From contig NZ_VCLB01000001.1 of the NCBI RefSeq assembly GCF_005924265.1, forward strand, positions 1 through 64,000: a stretch of 64,000 bases of DNA, written 5' to 3'. Of the stretch, positions 41,542 through 51,230 are shown piece after piece. Both the position numbers and the translations under genes were made by a program. The stretch comes from Martelella lutilitoris. GTDB lineage: Bacteria; Pseudomonadota; Alphaproteobacteria; Rhizobiales; Rhizobiaceae. Each line of letters begins with the position of its first letter. Position 1 is the stretch's first letter. The notes beneath the pieces were generated by a model, which was given only the letters and a program-made list of their open reading frames with translations, was not told the origin of the DNA and ran no database searches.

Positions 41542-41660
41542 GTGAAACCCGGCGCACATCCATGGGGATGGCCATGGTTCCGACATGAATTTTGGTTGTC
41601 ATTGGCGCCCGCATCGCTACCTTCCGCGACCAGAGACAATGAACCGGACAGACCTGCCCC

Positions 41661-43958
41661 ATGAGTGACACCAAAATTGCCCGCATCGTCGCCGATGAAA
41701 TCAAGGCCCGGCCCGACCAGGTGAACGCGGCGCTCGAACTGCTGGACGGCGGCGCGACCGTGCCCTTCGTGGCGCGCTACCGCAAGGAGGCAACCGGCGG
41801 GCTGGACGATACGCAGCTGAGGCAATTGTCGGAGCGGGTGACCTATCTGCGCGAGCTCGAGGCGCGGCGGACGACGATCACGGAATCGATCGCAAGCCAG
41901 GGCAAGATGACGGAGGAACTGGCGGGCAAGATCGCCGCCGTCACCACCAAATCCGAGCTGGAGGACCTTTACCTCCCCTTTAAGCCCAAACGCCGCACAA
42001 GGGCGATGATCGCCCGCGAGAACGGGTTGCAGCCGCTGGCAGACGCGATCTTCGAAGACCGTGCGGCCGATCCGGAAAGCCTCGCGGCCGCCTATCTCAA
42101 CGAGAATGTCGGCGATATCCGCGCCGCCCTTGACGGCGCACGCGACATTCTCTCCGAACAGTTTGCCGAAAACGCCGAACTCGTCGGCCGTCTGCGCCAA
42201 TATATGCGCGACAATGCCGTGCTCTACGCCAAGGTGGTGGATGGCAAGGAAGAGGCCGGCGCGAAATTTTCCGACTATTTCGAACATTCCGAAAAATTCG
42301 CCACCGCGCCGGGCCACCGCGTGCTTGCCATGCTGCGCGGCTGGAACGAGGAGGTGCTGACGGTGGCGATCGAGGCCGACCGCGACAATCCCTCGCCCGT
42401 CAAGCCCGCCCAGCAGATGATCGCCCGCTTCTTCGATATCGGCAGCAAAGGCAAGGCGGATGAATTCCTGATGCAGGTTGCCGGCTGGTGTTGGCGGGTG
42501 AAGCTGTCCACCTCGCTCTCGCTCGATCTGATGCGCGAGATGCGCGAGCGGGCGGAAGACGAGGCGATCCATGTGTTCGCCCGCAACCTCAAGGACCTGC
42601 TGCTGGCAGCCCCCGCCGGCTCCCGCGTCACGCTCGGCCTTGATCCGGGCATCCGCACCGGCGTCAAGGTTGCTGCCGTCGACGGCACCGGCAAGCTTCT
42701 GGACACGGCCACGATCTACCCTTTCCAGCCGCGCAATGACGTTCAGGGATCAATGGCCGTGCTGAAGGCGCTGATTGCCCGTCACAAGGTGTCGCTGATC
42801 GCCATCGGCAACGGCACGGCAAGCCGCGAGACGGAAAAGCTCGTAGCCGATCTTCTGAAGGAAATCCCCGAGCCGAAACCGGTCAAGGTGATCGTCTCGG
42901 AAGCCGGCGCCTCGGTCTATTCGGCTTGCGAGACGGCGGCGAAGGAATTCCCCGGCCTCGATGTCTCGCTGCGCGGCGCGGTGTCGATTGCGCGGCGCCT
43001 GCAGGACCCGCTCGCCGAACTGGTGAAGATCGAGCCGAAGTCGATCGGCGTCGGCCAGTACCAGCACGATGTCGACCAGATCAAGCTGTCGCGCTCGCTC
43101 GATGCCGTGGTCGAAGACGCGGTGAACGGCGTCGGCGTTGATCTCAACACGGCCTCCGCCCCGCTTCTGGCGCGCGTCTCCGGCCTCGGCCCCGCGATTG
43201 CCGAGGCGATCGTGGTCCATCGCGACGCCAATGGCGCATTCCAGAGCCGCAAGGAACTGCTGAAGGTCGCCCGCCTCGGTCCGCGCGCCTTCGAGCAATG
43301 CGCCGGCTTCCTGCGCATCCGTGACGGCAAGGAGCCGCTCGATGCCTCCGCCGTGCACCCGGAAGCCTATGACGTTGCCAAGAAGATCGTCGCCGCCTGC
43401 GGTCGCGATCTCAGATCCCTGATGGGCGACAGCGCGGCGCTGAAATCTGTCGATCCGCGCGCCTTCGTCGACGAACGCTTCGGCCTGCCGACGGTGCGCG
43501 ACATTCTGGCGGAGCTGGAAAAGCCCGGCCGCGACCCGCGCCCGGAATTCAGGACCGCAAGCTTTGCCGATGGCATTGACGAGATCTCGGACCTGAAGCC
43601 GGGCATGATGCTGGAAGGCACCGTGACGAACGTCGCCGCCTTCGGCGCCTTCGTCGATATCGGCGTGCATCAGGACGGGCTTGTCCACGTCTCCCAGCTT
43701 GCCGACCGTTTCGTCAAGGACCCGCACGAGGTGGTCAAGGCCGGCGACGTGGTGAAGGTGCGTGTCGTCGATGTCGATGTGAAACGCAAGCGCATCGGCC
43801 TGTCGATGAAGAAGGATGACGGCGCGCCTGCCGCCAGAGGTCCGCGCGGCGGCGACCGCAAGCCGCAGCGTGACAACAAGCGCGACAGCAAACGAGATGA
43901 CCGGGCAAGCCAGGGCGCCTTCGGCGCGGCGCTGGCCGATGCCATGCGCCGGAAGTAG
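41661..43958 (+). CDS. tex: Tex family RNA-binding transcription accessory protein
   Basis: 765 residues. N-terminal Tex domain ([23 protein letters not shown]), YqgF-like RNase H-fold ([32 protein letters not shown]), helix-hairpin-helix repeats ([23 protein letters not shown]), and an S1 domain at about residues 650-715 ([38 protein letters not shown]). The last 50 residues are basic and low-complexity. Tex binds nucleic acid and transcription complexes. It ends 3 bases before a convergent gene. Confidence 0.96.
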   Translation: MSDTKIARIVADEIKARPDQVNAALELLDGGATVPFVARYRKEATGGLDDTQLRQLSERVTYLRELEARRTTITESIASQGKMTEELAGKIAAVTTKSELEDLYLPFKPKRRTRAMIARENGLQPLADAIFEDRAADPESLAAAYLNENVGDIRAALDGARDILSEQFAENAELVGRLRQYMRDNAVLYAKVVDGKEEAGAKFSDYFEHSEKFATAPGHRVLAMLRGWNEEVLTVAIEADRDNPSPVKPAQQMIARFFDIGSKGKADEFLMQVAGWCWRVKLSTSLSLDLMREMRERAEDEAIHVFARNLKDLLLAAPAGSRVTLGLDPGIRTGVKVAAVDGTGKLLDTATIYPFQPRNDVQGSMAVLKALIARHKVSLIAIGNGTASRETEKLVADLLKEIPEPKPVKVIVSEAGASVYSACETAAKEFPGLDVSLRGAVSIARRLQDPLAELVKIEPKSIGVGQYQHDVDQIKLSRSLDAVVEDAVNGVGVDLNTASAPLLARVSGLGPAIAEAIVVHRDANGAFQSRKELLKVARLGPRAFEQCAGFLRIRDGKEPLDASAVHPEAYDVAKKIVAACGRDLRSLMGDSAALKSVDPRAFVDERFGLPTVRDILAELEKPGRDPRPEFRTASFADGIDEISDLKPGMMLEGTVTNVAAFGAFVDIGVHQDGLVHVSQLADRFVKDPHEVVKAGDVVKVRVVDVDVKRKRIGLSMKKDDGAPAARGPRGGDRKPQRDNKRDSKRDDRASQGAFGAALADAMRRK

Positions 43959-43961
43959 CGC

Positions 43962-44825
43962 TCAGTCTGAGTCGAGCCGATTGCCGAAGATGTCGTAACC
44001 CCGGCTTTCACCGGCAATCCGGTAGCCGGTAGTCACTACGGCAAGACCGGAGAAGATGGTGAAGAAGGTCGTCACCGTGCTGAAGAACACGGCAACGACC
44101 GTGACAAAGGCACCCACCGTCGGTGCCAGCGCTGCCGGTGCCACAGTCAGATAAAGCGCGGCCAGCGCTGCAAGCCCGAACTGCAGTGCAAGCGACAACA
44201 GCGCAACCAGAAGAGCGATGACGACGTTCGTGATTGCCATGGCAAGACCGAAGCCTTCGCCATGCCGAAAGGCGTCCATAACCCCGAAATCGCGGTCAAC
44301 CGCCGTCGCCGGCAGCACCAGCGAATAGCGCATTGCCAGCGCGACGACGGCAAAATAGCCGGCAATGCCAAAGAACGCGAGTAGAAGTAGGGAGAACCAG
44401 TCTCCATTGCTCGAAAGTGCTCCCAGCAGCAGCACGACGGCAAATAGCGGCACCATGATCAGCGCCATCATAAGCCCAACAAGAATGCTCTTGCCGAGGA
44501 AGCGCAGTTCGCGCCGCGCAAAACGGATCGGAAACGGCTTCGGCATCTCGCCGAGGAGCCCATGCCGATGCCAGGCGACAGCGACGGAGCAAAAGGCGAT
44601 GATATAGACCACGCCGATGGCGAGTGAACCCAGAACAGCCAACAGTATCTGACCGGAGCTGAGTTGGCTCATCTCGTAGCGCACCGGCTCCGCCGGCGCG
44701 AACAGGCTGACGAGAAAGGCCAGCAGCACCCAGGGCCAGGCGATTCTCAGCGCGACCACGATGTTTGAGAAGAGCAGACCCAGCGATCCGCCCATGACCG
44801 CCTTCAGGCGTCCGCCAAATGTCAT
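43962..44825 (-). CDS. hypothetical multi-pass membrane protein
   Basis: 287 residues with about six membrane helices (IVVALRIAWPWVLLAFLVSLF, ILLAVLGSLAIGVVYIIAF, ILVGLMMALIMVPLFAVVLLLG, LLLLAFFGIAGYFAVVAL and two more). A short loop HRHGLLGEMPKPFPIRFARRELRF precedes the third helix, and RYSLVLPATAVDRDFGVMDAF follows the fourth. The layout is like small uncharacterised membrane proteins of alphaproteobacteria; no function is recognised. Convergent with tex and divergent from the cyclopropane synthase gene. Confidence 0.78.
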   Translation of the reverse strand: MTFGGRLKAVMGGSLGLLFSNIVVALRIAWPWVLLAFLVSLFAPAEPVRYEMSQLSSGQILLAVLGSLAIGVVYIIAFCSVAVAWHRHGLLGEMPKPFPIRFARRELRFLGKSILVGLMMALIMVPLFAVVLLLGALSSNGDWFSLLLLAFFGIAGYFAVVALAMRYSLVLPATAVDRDFGVMDAFRHGEGFGLAMAITNVVIALLVALLSLALQFGLAALAALYLTVAPAALAPTVGAFVTVVAVFFSTVTTFFTIFSGLAVVTTGYRIAGESRGYDIFGNRLDSD

Positions 44826-45051
44826 CGTTCACGCCCCCCAGCGCCCGAATCAGATACTGTCCCCATGTTTCGTTTCCACCCTTTCAGACGGGATTGCATG
44901 TCGCAATCAAAAATTGCACCTTCTGCAGGCCTTTGAATTCATACCCGAAAGCCAAGGCACGGGAGATGGCCGAACCGCCTTGTTTCTTGTATTAAAACGA
45001 ATATTGTACGCTAAATAATATGTGACATTAGCAGGCATTCAGGGGATTGAG

Positions 45052-46314
45052 ATGGCTTCACCGCTGTTCGACCTGATCGAGAAGATCATTAAAACCGGAA
45101 CACTCAAGGTCAAGACGGAGACGGGCGAGGTTACCACATTCGGGGACGGCACGGGCGACCCGGTGGCCATTCGCTTTACCGATCGGCAGGCACAGGACCT
45201 CGTCGCCAAGGACCCGGCGCTCACCCTCGGCGAGATGTATATGCAGGGCCGCTTCTTGATGGAAGAAGGCGATATCTACGATTTTCTCTCGCTTGTCCGG
45301 CGCAACACGCTCGATATCGTCTTCAGCCCCTTGATGGCGGCAAGAGTTTTCTGGCGCATCGGCCTGGCGCAGGTTGGCACCCGACTGCCGATCAACAGGA
45401 ACCGCAAGAATGTCTCGCATCATTACGACCTGACGCCGCCGCTCTTCAGCCTGTTTCTGGACGAGGACTGGCAGTATTCCTGCGCCTATTTCGATCCGCC
45501 GGACATTTCGCTCGATGAGGCGCAGCTCGCCAAGAAGCGCCATATCGCGGCGAAACTGCGTCTCAGCGAAGGTCAGCGGGTGTTGGAAATCGGTTCCGGC
45601 TGGGGCGGGCTCAGCATGTATCTCGCCGAAATGGCCGGCGTCGACTGCACCGGCATCACGCTTTCCCATGAGCAGCACGACATTTCCGAGGACCGCGCGG
45701 CAAAGCGCGGGCTTTCCGACAGGGTGCGCTTTCAGCTCCAGGACTATCGGACGATGAAGGCCAAGCCCTTCGACCGGATCGTCTCCGTCGGCATGTTCGA
45801 ACATGTGGGCATCGGCCGCTACAGGAACTTCTTCGACAAGTGTTTCGAGCTTCTGGACGATGACGGCGTCATGGTGCTTCATTCGATCGGCCGCGATATC
45901 GCCGGCCACGGCCACACCAACCCCTTCATCGAGAAGTACATCTTTCCCGGCGGCTATATCCCCTCGCTTGCCGAGGTCCTGCCGGCGGTGGAAAAATCCG
46001 GCCTTCTGGTGCGCGACGTCGAAATCCTGCAGATGCACTATGCCTATACGCTGCGCGCCTGGCGCGAACGCTTCGTCGCCCGTAAGGAAGAGGCGATCAG
46101 GCTTTATGACGAGCAGTTCTTCCGCATGTGGGAATTCTATCTCGCCGGTTCGGAAATGGCCTTCGAATGGGACAAGATGTTCGTGTTCCAGATGCAGCTC
46201 TCCAAGAGCCAGTTTGCCACGCCGAACAACCGACGCTATATGTTCGAGGCCGAGGAGAAGCTGAAGGCCGCGGAAGCGACCCGGGCGCCTCTTGAGCCGG
46301 TCGAGTTCGACTGA
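45052..46314 (+). CDS. cyclopropane-fatty-acyl-phospholipid synthase family methyltransferase
   Basis: 420 residues. N-terminal lipid-binding domain, then the catalytic region SHHYDLTPPLFSLFLDEDWQYSCAYF and the SAM-binding VLEIGSGWGGLSMYLAE, with FDRIVSVGMFEHVGIGRYRNFF and HSIGRDIAGHGHTNPFIEKYIFPGGYIP. It methylenates cis double bonds of membrane phospholipid acyl chains with SAM. The start at 45052 follows AGGGGATTGAG; an upstream GTG at 45022 is less likely. Preceded by an AT-rich region, so it is probably expressed from its own promoter. Confidence 0.93.
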   Translation: MASPLFDLIEKIIKTGTLKVKTETGEVTTFGDGTGDPVAIRFTDRQAQDLVAKDPALTLGEMYMQGRFLMEEGDIYDFLSLVRRNTLDIVFSPLMAARVFWRIGLAQVGTRLPINRNRKNVSHHYDLTPPLFSLFLDEDWQYSCAYFDPPDISLDEAQLAKKRHIAAKLRLSEGQRVLEIGSGWGGLSMYLAEMAGVDCTGITLSHEQHDISEDRAAKRGLSDRVRFQLQDYRTMKAKPFDRIVSVGMFEHVGIGRYRNFFDKCFELLDDDGVMVLHSIGRDIAGHGHTNPFIEKYIFPGGYIPSLAEVLPAVEKSGLLVRDVEILQMHYAYTLRAWRERFVARKEEAIRLYDEQFFRMWEFYLAGSEMAFEWDKMFVFQMQLSKSQFATPNNRRYMFEAEEKLKAAEATRAPLEPVEFD

Positions 46315-46396
46315 AGCCTGCCTTTTTCGGGTATCAAGGCTTGAAGTCGACGGCTGACCGGTCGGCAGATCAGACGCTTTGATGCACCGAGGATTT

Positions 46397-47350
46397 ATGG
46401 GCACGACCACTGAAGATAACGGCCGCGTTTTCGACGCCCCGTCGGACAATTTCGTCTACAGCCTCCTGCCCCGCTGGCTCTGGCCCTATGCCCAACTCGC
46501 CCGCTGGGACCGGCCGATCGGCTGGCAATTGCTGATGTGGCCCTGTTTCTGGTCTGCGGCGATGGCGGCAGCCGTGACGGCCGAGGCCAATGCCTTTCGG
46601 CCGGGCCAGTTCATCGCCCATCTCCTGCTGTTCTTCATCGGCGCCGTTGCCATGCGCGGGGCCGGCTGCACCTATAACGATCTCGTCGACCACGACATCG
46701 ACAATCAGGTGGCGCGCACGCGCTCCCGCCCTCTGCCTTCCGGCCGCGTCACCCGGCGTCAGGCAAAGATCTTCATCTTGGCACAGGCGTTGACCGGGCT
46801 TGCCGTGCTGTTGTCGTTTAACGTCTTTACGATTCTGCTCGGCTTCGCATCGCTCGCCTTCGTGGCGATCTACCCGTTTGCCAAGCGGTTCACCGACTGG
46901 CCGCAGCTTTTCCTGGGGTTGGCCTTTTCCTGGGGCGGGCTTGTCGGCTGGGCGGCCGTGTTCGGCTCGCTGTCACTGCCGGCCATGCTGGTCTATCTCG
47001 CCGCGATCGTCTGGACCATCGGCTACGACACGATCTATGCCCATCAGGACAAGGAGGATGACGCGCTCATCGGGGTGCGGTCCACCGCGCTTCTCTTTGG
47101 GGAGAAGACGAAGCCCTGGCTCGTCCTCTTCTACGCCGCCATGCTGGCCCTGCTTGTCGCCGCCTGTCTTGTCGCCGGTCTCGGCTGGGCCGCGTTCGCC
47201 GGCCTTCTGGCGGCGGGTGTCATGCTGTTCTACCAGATCGCCGTGCTCGATATCGATGACGGCGCGCAATGCCTCAAACTGTTCAAGTTCAACAGCCGCG
47301 TCGGGCTGGTCGTCTTTCTCGGCCTTGTGGCCGCAATCTTCATCGGCTGA
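46397..47350 (+). CDS. ubiA: 4-hydroxybenzoate octaprenyltransferase
   Basis: 317 residues, nine or so membrane helices. The two Asp-rich prenyltransferase motifs are visible: YNDLVDHDID and YDTIYAHQDKEDD. It prenylates 4-hydroxybenzoate in ubiquinone synthesis at the inner membrane. The start at 46397 has GAGGA; a longer frame from 46379 begins with TTG. Convergent with the DUF6101 gene. Confidence 0.94.
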   Translation: MGTTTEDNGRVFDAPSDNFVYSLLPRWLWPYAQLARWDRPIGWQLLMWPCFWSAAMAAAVTAEANAFRPGQFIAHLLLFFIGAVAMRGAGCTYNDLVDHDIDNQVARTRSRPLPSGRVTRRQAKIFILAQALTGLAVLLSFNVFTILLGFASLAFVAIYPFAKRFTDWPQLFLGLAFSWGGLVGWAAVFGSLSLPAMLVYLAAIVWTIGYDTIYAHQDKEDDALIGVRSTALLFGEKTKPWLVLFYAAMLALLVAACLVAGLGWAAFAGLLAAGVMLFYQIAVLDIDDGAQCLKLFKFNSRVGLVVFLGLVAAIFIG

Positions 47351-47358
47351 GCCGCTGC

Positions 47359-47922
47359 TCAGGCAGCGACCGCGCGGCCCTTGACCGTCATCTTCACGCC
47401 GATCGGGCAATCGCTGAGCCGCATGGCCAGGCGCTTGATGCTGCGGGCGGCAGCGCGGCGAGCGGGACCTGCCGCATCATCATTGGCGGCAACGGCCTGG
47501 TGCGGCTTGAAATCCACCGGACGGGCAATGCCGTCGGCCTCGACCATCATCATCGGAATATCGTAGAGCAGCGCCCAGTCCTGCCAGTCGGCCACAATTT
47601 CGCTCAGATCATGGGCGACAAGCAGCGGAATGCAGAGTTCCGGATCGGCGTGATGCAGTTCCAGCGTTACCGTGATGCCACCATCGGCATGGGCAACGGC
47701 GCGGGCGGCAACGCCCTTGAAGGCCCGGCCCGGAAGCGCGATGGAAAAGGGAAGGTTGCTTGAGGGCAGGTTGCGGCGGACCACCGCGCCCCGTTGATCG
47801 AGCTTGACGCCGATGCGGGTTTCGGCCCCCTTGGCGACATAGGAGAATTTCTGCGGGAAGTGCGCCGGATCTATCCTCAGAACCGGTTCCTCATTCCCCC
47901 TCTTGACCTGCGAATTCGTCAT
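47359..47922 (-). CDS. DUF6101 family protein
   Basis: 187 residues. A conserved alphaproteobacterial family recognised by RIDPAHFPQKFSY, GAVVRRNLPSSNLPFSIALPGRAFKGVAARA, VTLELHHADPELCIPLLVAHDLSEIVADWQDWA, followed by a variable basic C-terminus. No membrane helix or signal peptide. Function unknown. AAAGGGTGATC precedes the start. Convergent with ubiA (8 bases). Confidence 0.82.
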   Translation of the reverse strand: MTNSQVKRGNEEPVLRIDPAHFPQKFSYVAKGAETRIGVKLDQRGAVVRRNLPSSNLPFSIALPGRAFKGVAARAVAHADGGITVTLELHHADPELCIPLLVAHDLSEIVADWQDWALLYDIPMMMVEADGIARPVDFKPHQAVAANDDAAGPARRAAARSIKRLAMRLSDCPIGVKMTVKGRAVAA

Positions 47923-48019
47923 CTGATCACCCTTTGGCTCTGTCGCCGGTAGCCGGCTTTTTTCTCGCGGACTTTCCGTCCGTCTGAGAGCCATCATAGG
48001 CGAGGTTCTTACCAGCCGC

Positions 48020-48038
48020 CTTAACAAGCAGGGTTAAG
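48020..48038. promoter_or_regulatory. inverted repeat upstream of DUF6101 gene
   Basis: CTTAAC (48020-48025), 7-base spacer, GTTAAG (48033-48038); about 100 bases upstream of the DUF6101 start. It could be an operator, but no family is indicated. Confidence 0.25.
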
Positions 48039-48303
48039 AAAATCCAACCCGGATGAATGGTTATCAAAATCCGATCCGTGAGGGTTGAGAGAGCGTGAAC
48101 GGATGGGTGAGGATACGTTAACCGCACCGCCGCGACGGTTTGGTCACAGTCCGGGCAACCTGCTTCTGCGCCAGCGCTCGGGTTGGCCACACCTCTCTGG
48201 CTTATGCTTGGGTGAGATCGAAAGAAACGATTGCAGGTCAGTGCCCGCAAGGCGCGCCGCATTCCCCAGATACTCATTTGCTCCGAATGTCCGTCCGCAG
48301 TCG

Positions 48304-48327
48304 ATCTCCCCCCTTTTTGGGGGAGAT
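48304..48327. repeat. intergenic palindrome (CTCCCCC/GGGGGAG type)
   Basis: ATCTCCCCC (48304-48312) and GGGGGAGAT (48319-48327) with a CTTTTT loop. This kind of palindrome is common between genes in Rhizobiales and resembles part of the mosaic at 53181-53294. Confidence 0.5.
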
Positions 48328-48453
48328 TGTTGGGAGGCAAGGATTTCGAGGGGCAGAAGACGATGTGTTTCTGCCCCACCAGCAAGACGAACATCGCCCT
48401 CTCAAAAAGAGAGCTTGGCGAGCATCGAAACCAGAGCCCTCTACCCCTTTCCC

Positions 48454-49824
48454 TCAGCCGAGAACCGTCGTCACCGCCTTCTTCGTCGCCGCGACGATTT
48501 GGTCGGCTTCCTCGCGCGTCAGGCAGAGCGGTGGGGCGTAGCCAAGGATATCGCCCTCCGGCATGGCGCGGGCGATGACGCCTTCCGACAGGAGCGCGGC
48601 CGCCAGTTTGTAGCCGATCTTTTCCTCCGGGTCGAAGAAGGTGCGGCTCTCGCGATCCTTGACGAATTCGACGGCCAGCAGCATGCCTTCGCCCCGCACA
48701 TCGCCGACATGGGCATGGTCGCCGAGCGCATCCTGCATCGCGGCGCGGAAATAGGCGCCGGTCTCACCGGCGTTCTTCACCAGGCCCAATTCGTCGATCA
48801 GCTTCAGATTGGCAACGCCGGCGGCAGCCCCGAGCGGGTGGGCGGAATAGGTCCAGCCATGGCCGATCGGGCCGTTCTCGTCGGTGCCCTGTTCCAGAAC
48901 CTTCCACATCTTCTCCGAGACGATGGATCCGGACAGCGGCGCATAGGCGGACGTCAGCCCCTTGGCGATGGTGATGAGATCGGGTTTCAGGCCGAAATGC
49001 GCCGAGCCGAACATCGAGCCGAGACGGCCGAAGCCGGTGACGACCTCATCGGCGATCAGCAGGATGTCGTGCTTTTCCAGAACGGCGGAAATCGCCTCCC
49101 AATAGCCTTCGGGCGGGGGCACGAGGCCGCCCGTGCCCAGCACCGGCTCGCCGATGAAGGCCGCGATCGTATCGGCGCCCTCGCGTTCGATCCGATGTTC
49201 GAGTTCGGCCACGCAATAGGCCACGAAATCGGACTCGCTCATGGCGAGATCCTTGCGGCGGTAATAATAGGGCGCTTCGGTGTGGAACACGCGTTCCAGC
49301 GGCAGGTCGAATTTTCTCTGGAAGCCGGGAAGGCCGGTCAGCGAGCCGGTCATCAGCCCGGAGCCGTGATAGCCGCGCCAGCGGGAGATGATCTTCTTCT
49401 TTTCCGGACGGCCGAGAATATTGTTGTAGTACCAGACGAGCTTGATGTTGGTCTCGTTGGCATCCGAGCCTGACAGGCCGAAATAGACCTTGGACATGTG
49501 CTCCGGCGCGCGGTCGATCACCATCTTGGCCAGATTGATCGCCGCTTCCGTGCCGTGGCCGGCATAGGCGTGATAGTAGGCAAGCTCCTTCGCCTGCTCG
49601 GCGATCGCCTCGATAATGCTCTCCTGTCCATAGCCGACATTGACGCAGTAAAGCCCGCCAAAGGCGTCCAGCAGCTTCTTGCCGTCGCGATCCTCGATGA
49701 ACACGCCCTTGCCCGTCTTGACGATACGGCTGGGGCTTTCGCCGCGCGCATGCTGGGCGAGATGGGTCGAAGGGTGGAAGAAGTTCTCGCGGTCGAAACG
49801 GTCGAGCTGGTCGTTGGTGAGCAT
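48454..49824 (-). CDS. class III aminotransferase (DoeD-like)
   Basis: 456 residues, fold-type I PLP enzyme: HGTEAAINLAKMVIDRAP, YFGLSGSDANETNIKLVWYYNN, RGYHGSG, GEPVLGTGGLVPPPEGYW, LIADEVVTGFGR, and PLP lysine in TIAKGLTSAYAPLSG. In ectoine catabolism DoeD transaminates 2,4-diaminobutyrate to aspartate semialdehyde; beta-alanine or putrescine pyruvate aminotransferases are alternatives. Start at 49824 (AGGA five bases upstream) or 49827. Divergent from a DoeA-like gene, with an 18-bp palindrome between them. Confidence 0.88.
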   Translation of the reverse strand: MLTNDQLDRFDRENFFHPSTHLAQHARGESPSRIVKTGKGVFIEDRDGKKLLDAFGGLYCVNVGYGQESIIEAIAEQAKELAYYHAYAGHGTEAAINLAKMVIDRAPEHMSKVYFGLSGSDANETNIKLVWYYNNILGRPEKKKIISRWRGYHGSGLMTGSLTGLPGFQRKFDLPLERVFHTEAPYYYRRKDLAMSESDFVAYCVAELEHRIEREGADTIAAFIGEPVLGTGGLVPPPEGYWEAISAVLEKHDILLIADEVVTGFGRLGSMFGSAHFGLKPDLITIAKGLTSAYAPLSGSIVSEKMWKVLEQGTDENGPIGHGWTYSAHPLGAAAGVANLKLIDELGLVKNAGETGAYFRAAMQDALGDHAHVGDVRGEGMLLAVEFVKDRESRTFFDPEEKIGYKLAAALLSEGVIARAMPEGDILGYAPPLCLTREEADQIVAATKKAVTTVLG

Positions 49825-49910
49825 CATTATCCTCGCGGTGCGGGTGTTTGAAGAACTGCATCGTCCGGGTGTTTTTGACGTTTGAAACCTATTGCACCGG
49901 ACACGGAAAA

Positions 49911-49928
49911 CGTGTTGTATACAACACG
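49911..49928. promoter_or_regulatory. candidate FCD-GntR operator
   Basis: CGTGTTGTATACAACACG, a perfect 18-bp palindrome with TTGTATACAA core, in the divergent promoter region of the aminotransferase and DoeA-like genes. The core is of the kind bound by FCD-type GntR repressors, and one is encoded at 52385-53053. Confidence 0.7.
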
Positions 49929-50017
49929 GCGACAAGACATGAAAGTCAACCCGGAATCCGGTTTAAATTTGTCGATTTTTGTTTCTTTTTACGCTTATTT
50001 CCGATCACCTGCGTCTG

Positions 50018-50027
50018 TTGTGCACAA
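50018..50027. promoter_or_regulatory. second, weaker palindrome before DoeA-like gene
   Basis: TTGTGCACAA, a 10-bp palindrome differing from the TTGTATACAA core in the central four bases, 16 bases before the DoeA-like start. Confidence 0.4.
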
Positions 50028-50043
50028 ATAATATGAGGGAACC

Positions 50044-51222
50044 ATGCCAGCGCTGCCTTTTTCCAGATCCGAATATGACCGCCGCCTGGCGCTGACCCGC
50101 AAGGCCATGGAAGCCGCGGGCCTCGATGTGCTGGTTGTCACCGCCCCTGCCGGCATGAACTGGCTGACCGGCTATGACGGCTGGTCCTTTTACGTCGACC
50201 AGGCCGTTCTGGTGACCCCCACCGGCATGCCGTTCTGGTGGGGCAGGCTGATGGATGCCAACGGCGCGCGCCGCACCTCCTATATCGATGAAGACCATAT
50301 CATCTATTATGCCGACCGCTATGTGCAGGCCGCCGACTGCCACCCGATGGACGACCTTGCCGACAAGATCCGGGAACTCGATCATGGCAAAAACCGCATC
50401 GGCGTGGAGATGACCGCCTATTACTATTCAGCGGCCGGTCACAAGGCGCTCGTCGCAGGACTTCCCGACGCGACGATCATTGACGCTTCCGGCCTTGTCG
50501 ACTGGCAGCGCGTGGTCAAGTCGGACGAAGAAATCGCCTTCATGCGCAAGGCGGCGAGGATCTCCGACAAGGTGATGTCGCATGCCATGGAGATCGCCGA
50601 GCCGGGCATGAAGAAAAACCGCTTCGTCGGCGAACTGATGAAGGCGGCAATCGACGGCGTTGATGACGCCTGGGGCGACTATCCCTCCATCATGCCGCTT
50701 CTGCCCTCCGGCGCCGATGCCTCCGCCCCCCACCTCACCTGGAACAGCGATGAATTCCGCATGGGCGAGGCGACCTTCATCGAGCAGGCGGGCTGCTATC
50801 GCCGTTACCATGCTCCGCTGTCGCGCACGATCTTCTTCGGCGCGCCGCCGGACCACATGAAGGCCGCCGCCGATGCCGCCGTTGCCGGGCTCAATGCGGG
50901 CATCGAGGCGGCCAAGGCCGGAAACCGCGCCGGCGATATCGCCGCCGCCATGGAACGGGAACTCTGGAAGGTCGGCATCGAGCGGCCGAACCGCTGCGGC
51001 TATGCCACCGGCCTTGCCTATCCGCCCGACTGGGGCGAGCACACGGTCTCCATCCGCACCAGCGATGACACGCTTTTGAAGCCGGGCATGACGCTGCATT
51101 TCATGCCAGGCCTGTGGATGGACGACTGGGGGCTGGAAATCACCGAGACCATCCTCATCAAGCAGGACGGCCCGGCCGAGGCGCTCTGCAATATCGAACG
51201 CAAGCTGTTCGTGAAAGGCTGA
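50044..51222 (+). CDS. M24-family ectoine hydrolase-like enzyme (DoeA/EutD)
   Basis: 392 residues. N-terminal creatinase-like domain (RLALTRKAMEAAGLDVLVV, TGYDGWSFYVDQAVLV), then the M24 pita-bread domain. Segments characteristic of DoeA as I remember it include GDYPSIMPLLPSG, APHLTW, FIEQAGCYRRYHAPLSRTIFFG, and YPPDWGEHTVSIR. DoeA opens the ectoine ring to N-acetyl-2,4-diaminobutyrate. GAGGGA precedes the ATG. Its neighbours (deacetylase, aminotransferase) are what the pathway needs. Xaa-Pro peptidase is the alternative, but the shared segments argue for DoeA. Confidence 0.8.
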   Translation: MPALPFSRSEYDRRLALTRKAMEAAGLDVLVVTAPAGMNWLTGYDGWSFYVDQAVLVTPTGMPFWWGRLMDANGARRTSYIDEDHIIYYADRYVQAADCHPMDDLADKIRELDHGKNRIGVEMTAYYYSAAGHKALVAGLPDATIIDASGLVDWQRVVKSDEEIAFMRKAARISDKVMSHAMEIAEPGMKKNRFVGELMKAAIDGVDDAWGDYPSIMPLLPSGADASAPHLTWNSDEFRMGEATFIEQAGCYRRYHAPLSRTIFFGAPPDHMKAAADAAVAGLNAGIEAAKAGNRAGDIAAAMERELWKVGIERPNRCGYATGLAYPPDWGEHTVSIRTSDDTLLKPGMTLHFMPGLWMDDWGLEITETILIKQDGPAEALCNIERKLFVKG

Positions 51223-51230
51223 AGGTCCAT

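Larger units (their letters stand above)
47923..48453. other. intergenic region with hairpins and no supported gene
   Basis: 531 bases between two minus-strand genes. It holds an inverted repeat CTTAAC-N7-GTTAAG (48020-48038), a short GCCGG-TAG-CCGGC hairpin with T6 at 47945-47963, and a perfect 9-bp hairpin at 48304-48327 that looks like a dispersed palindromic repeat. No plausible protein or RNA gene was seen. Confidence 0.5.

Noticed and set aside
45022-45051. GTG start ten codons upstream for the cyclopropane synthase gene
   Set aside because: The ATG at 45052 has a better ribosome site (AGGGGA) and matches the usual N-terminus of the family.
47945-47963. GCCGG-TAG-CCGGC hairpin followed by T6 on plus
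   Set aside because: Good terminator shape, but no plus-strand gene ends nearby (ubiA ends about 600 bases earlier), so it was not called.
48085-49473. 462-codon plus-strand frame opposite the aminotransferase
   Set aside because: Runs antisense to a gene with full PLP-enzyme motifs and starts inside a hairpin-rich intergenic region.
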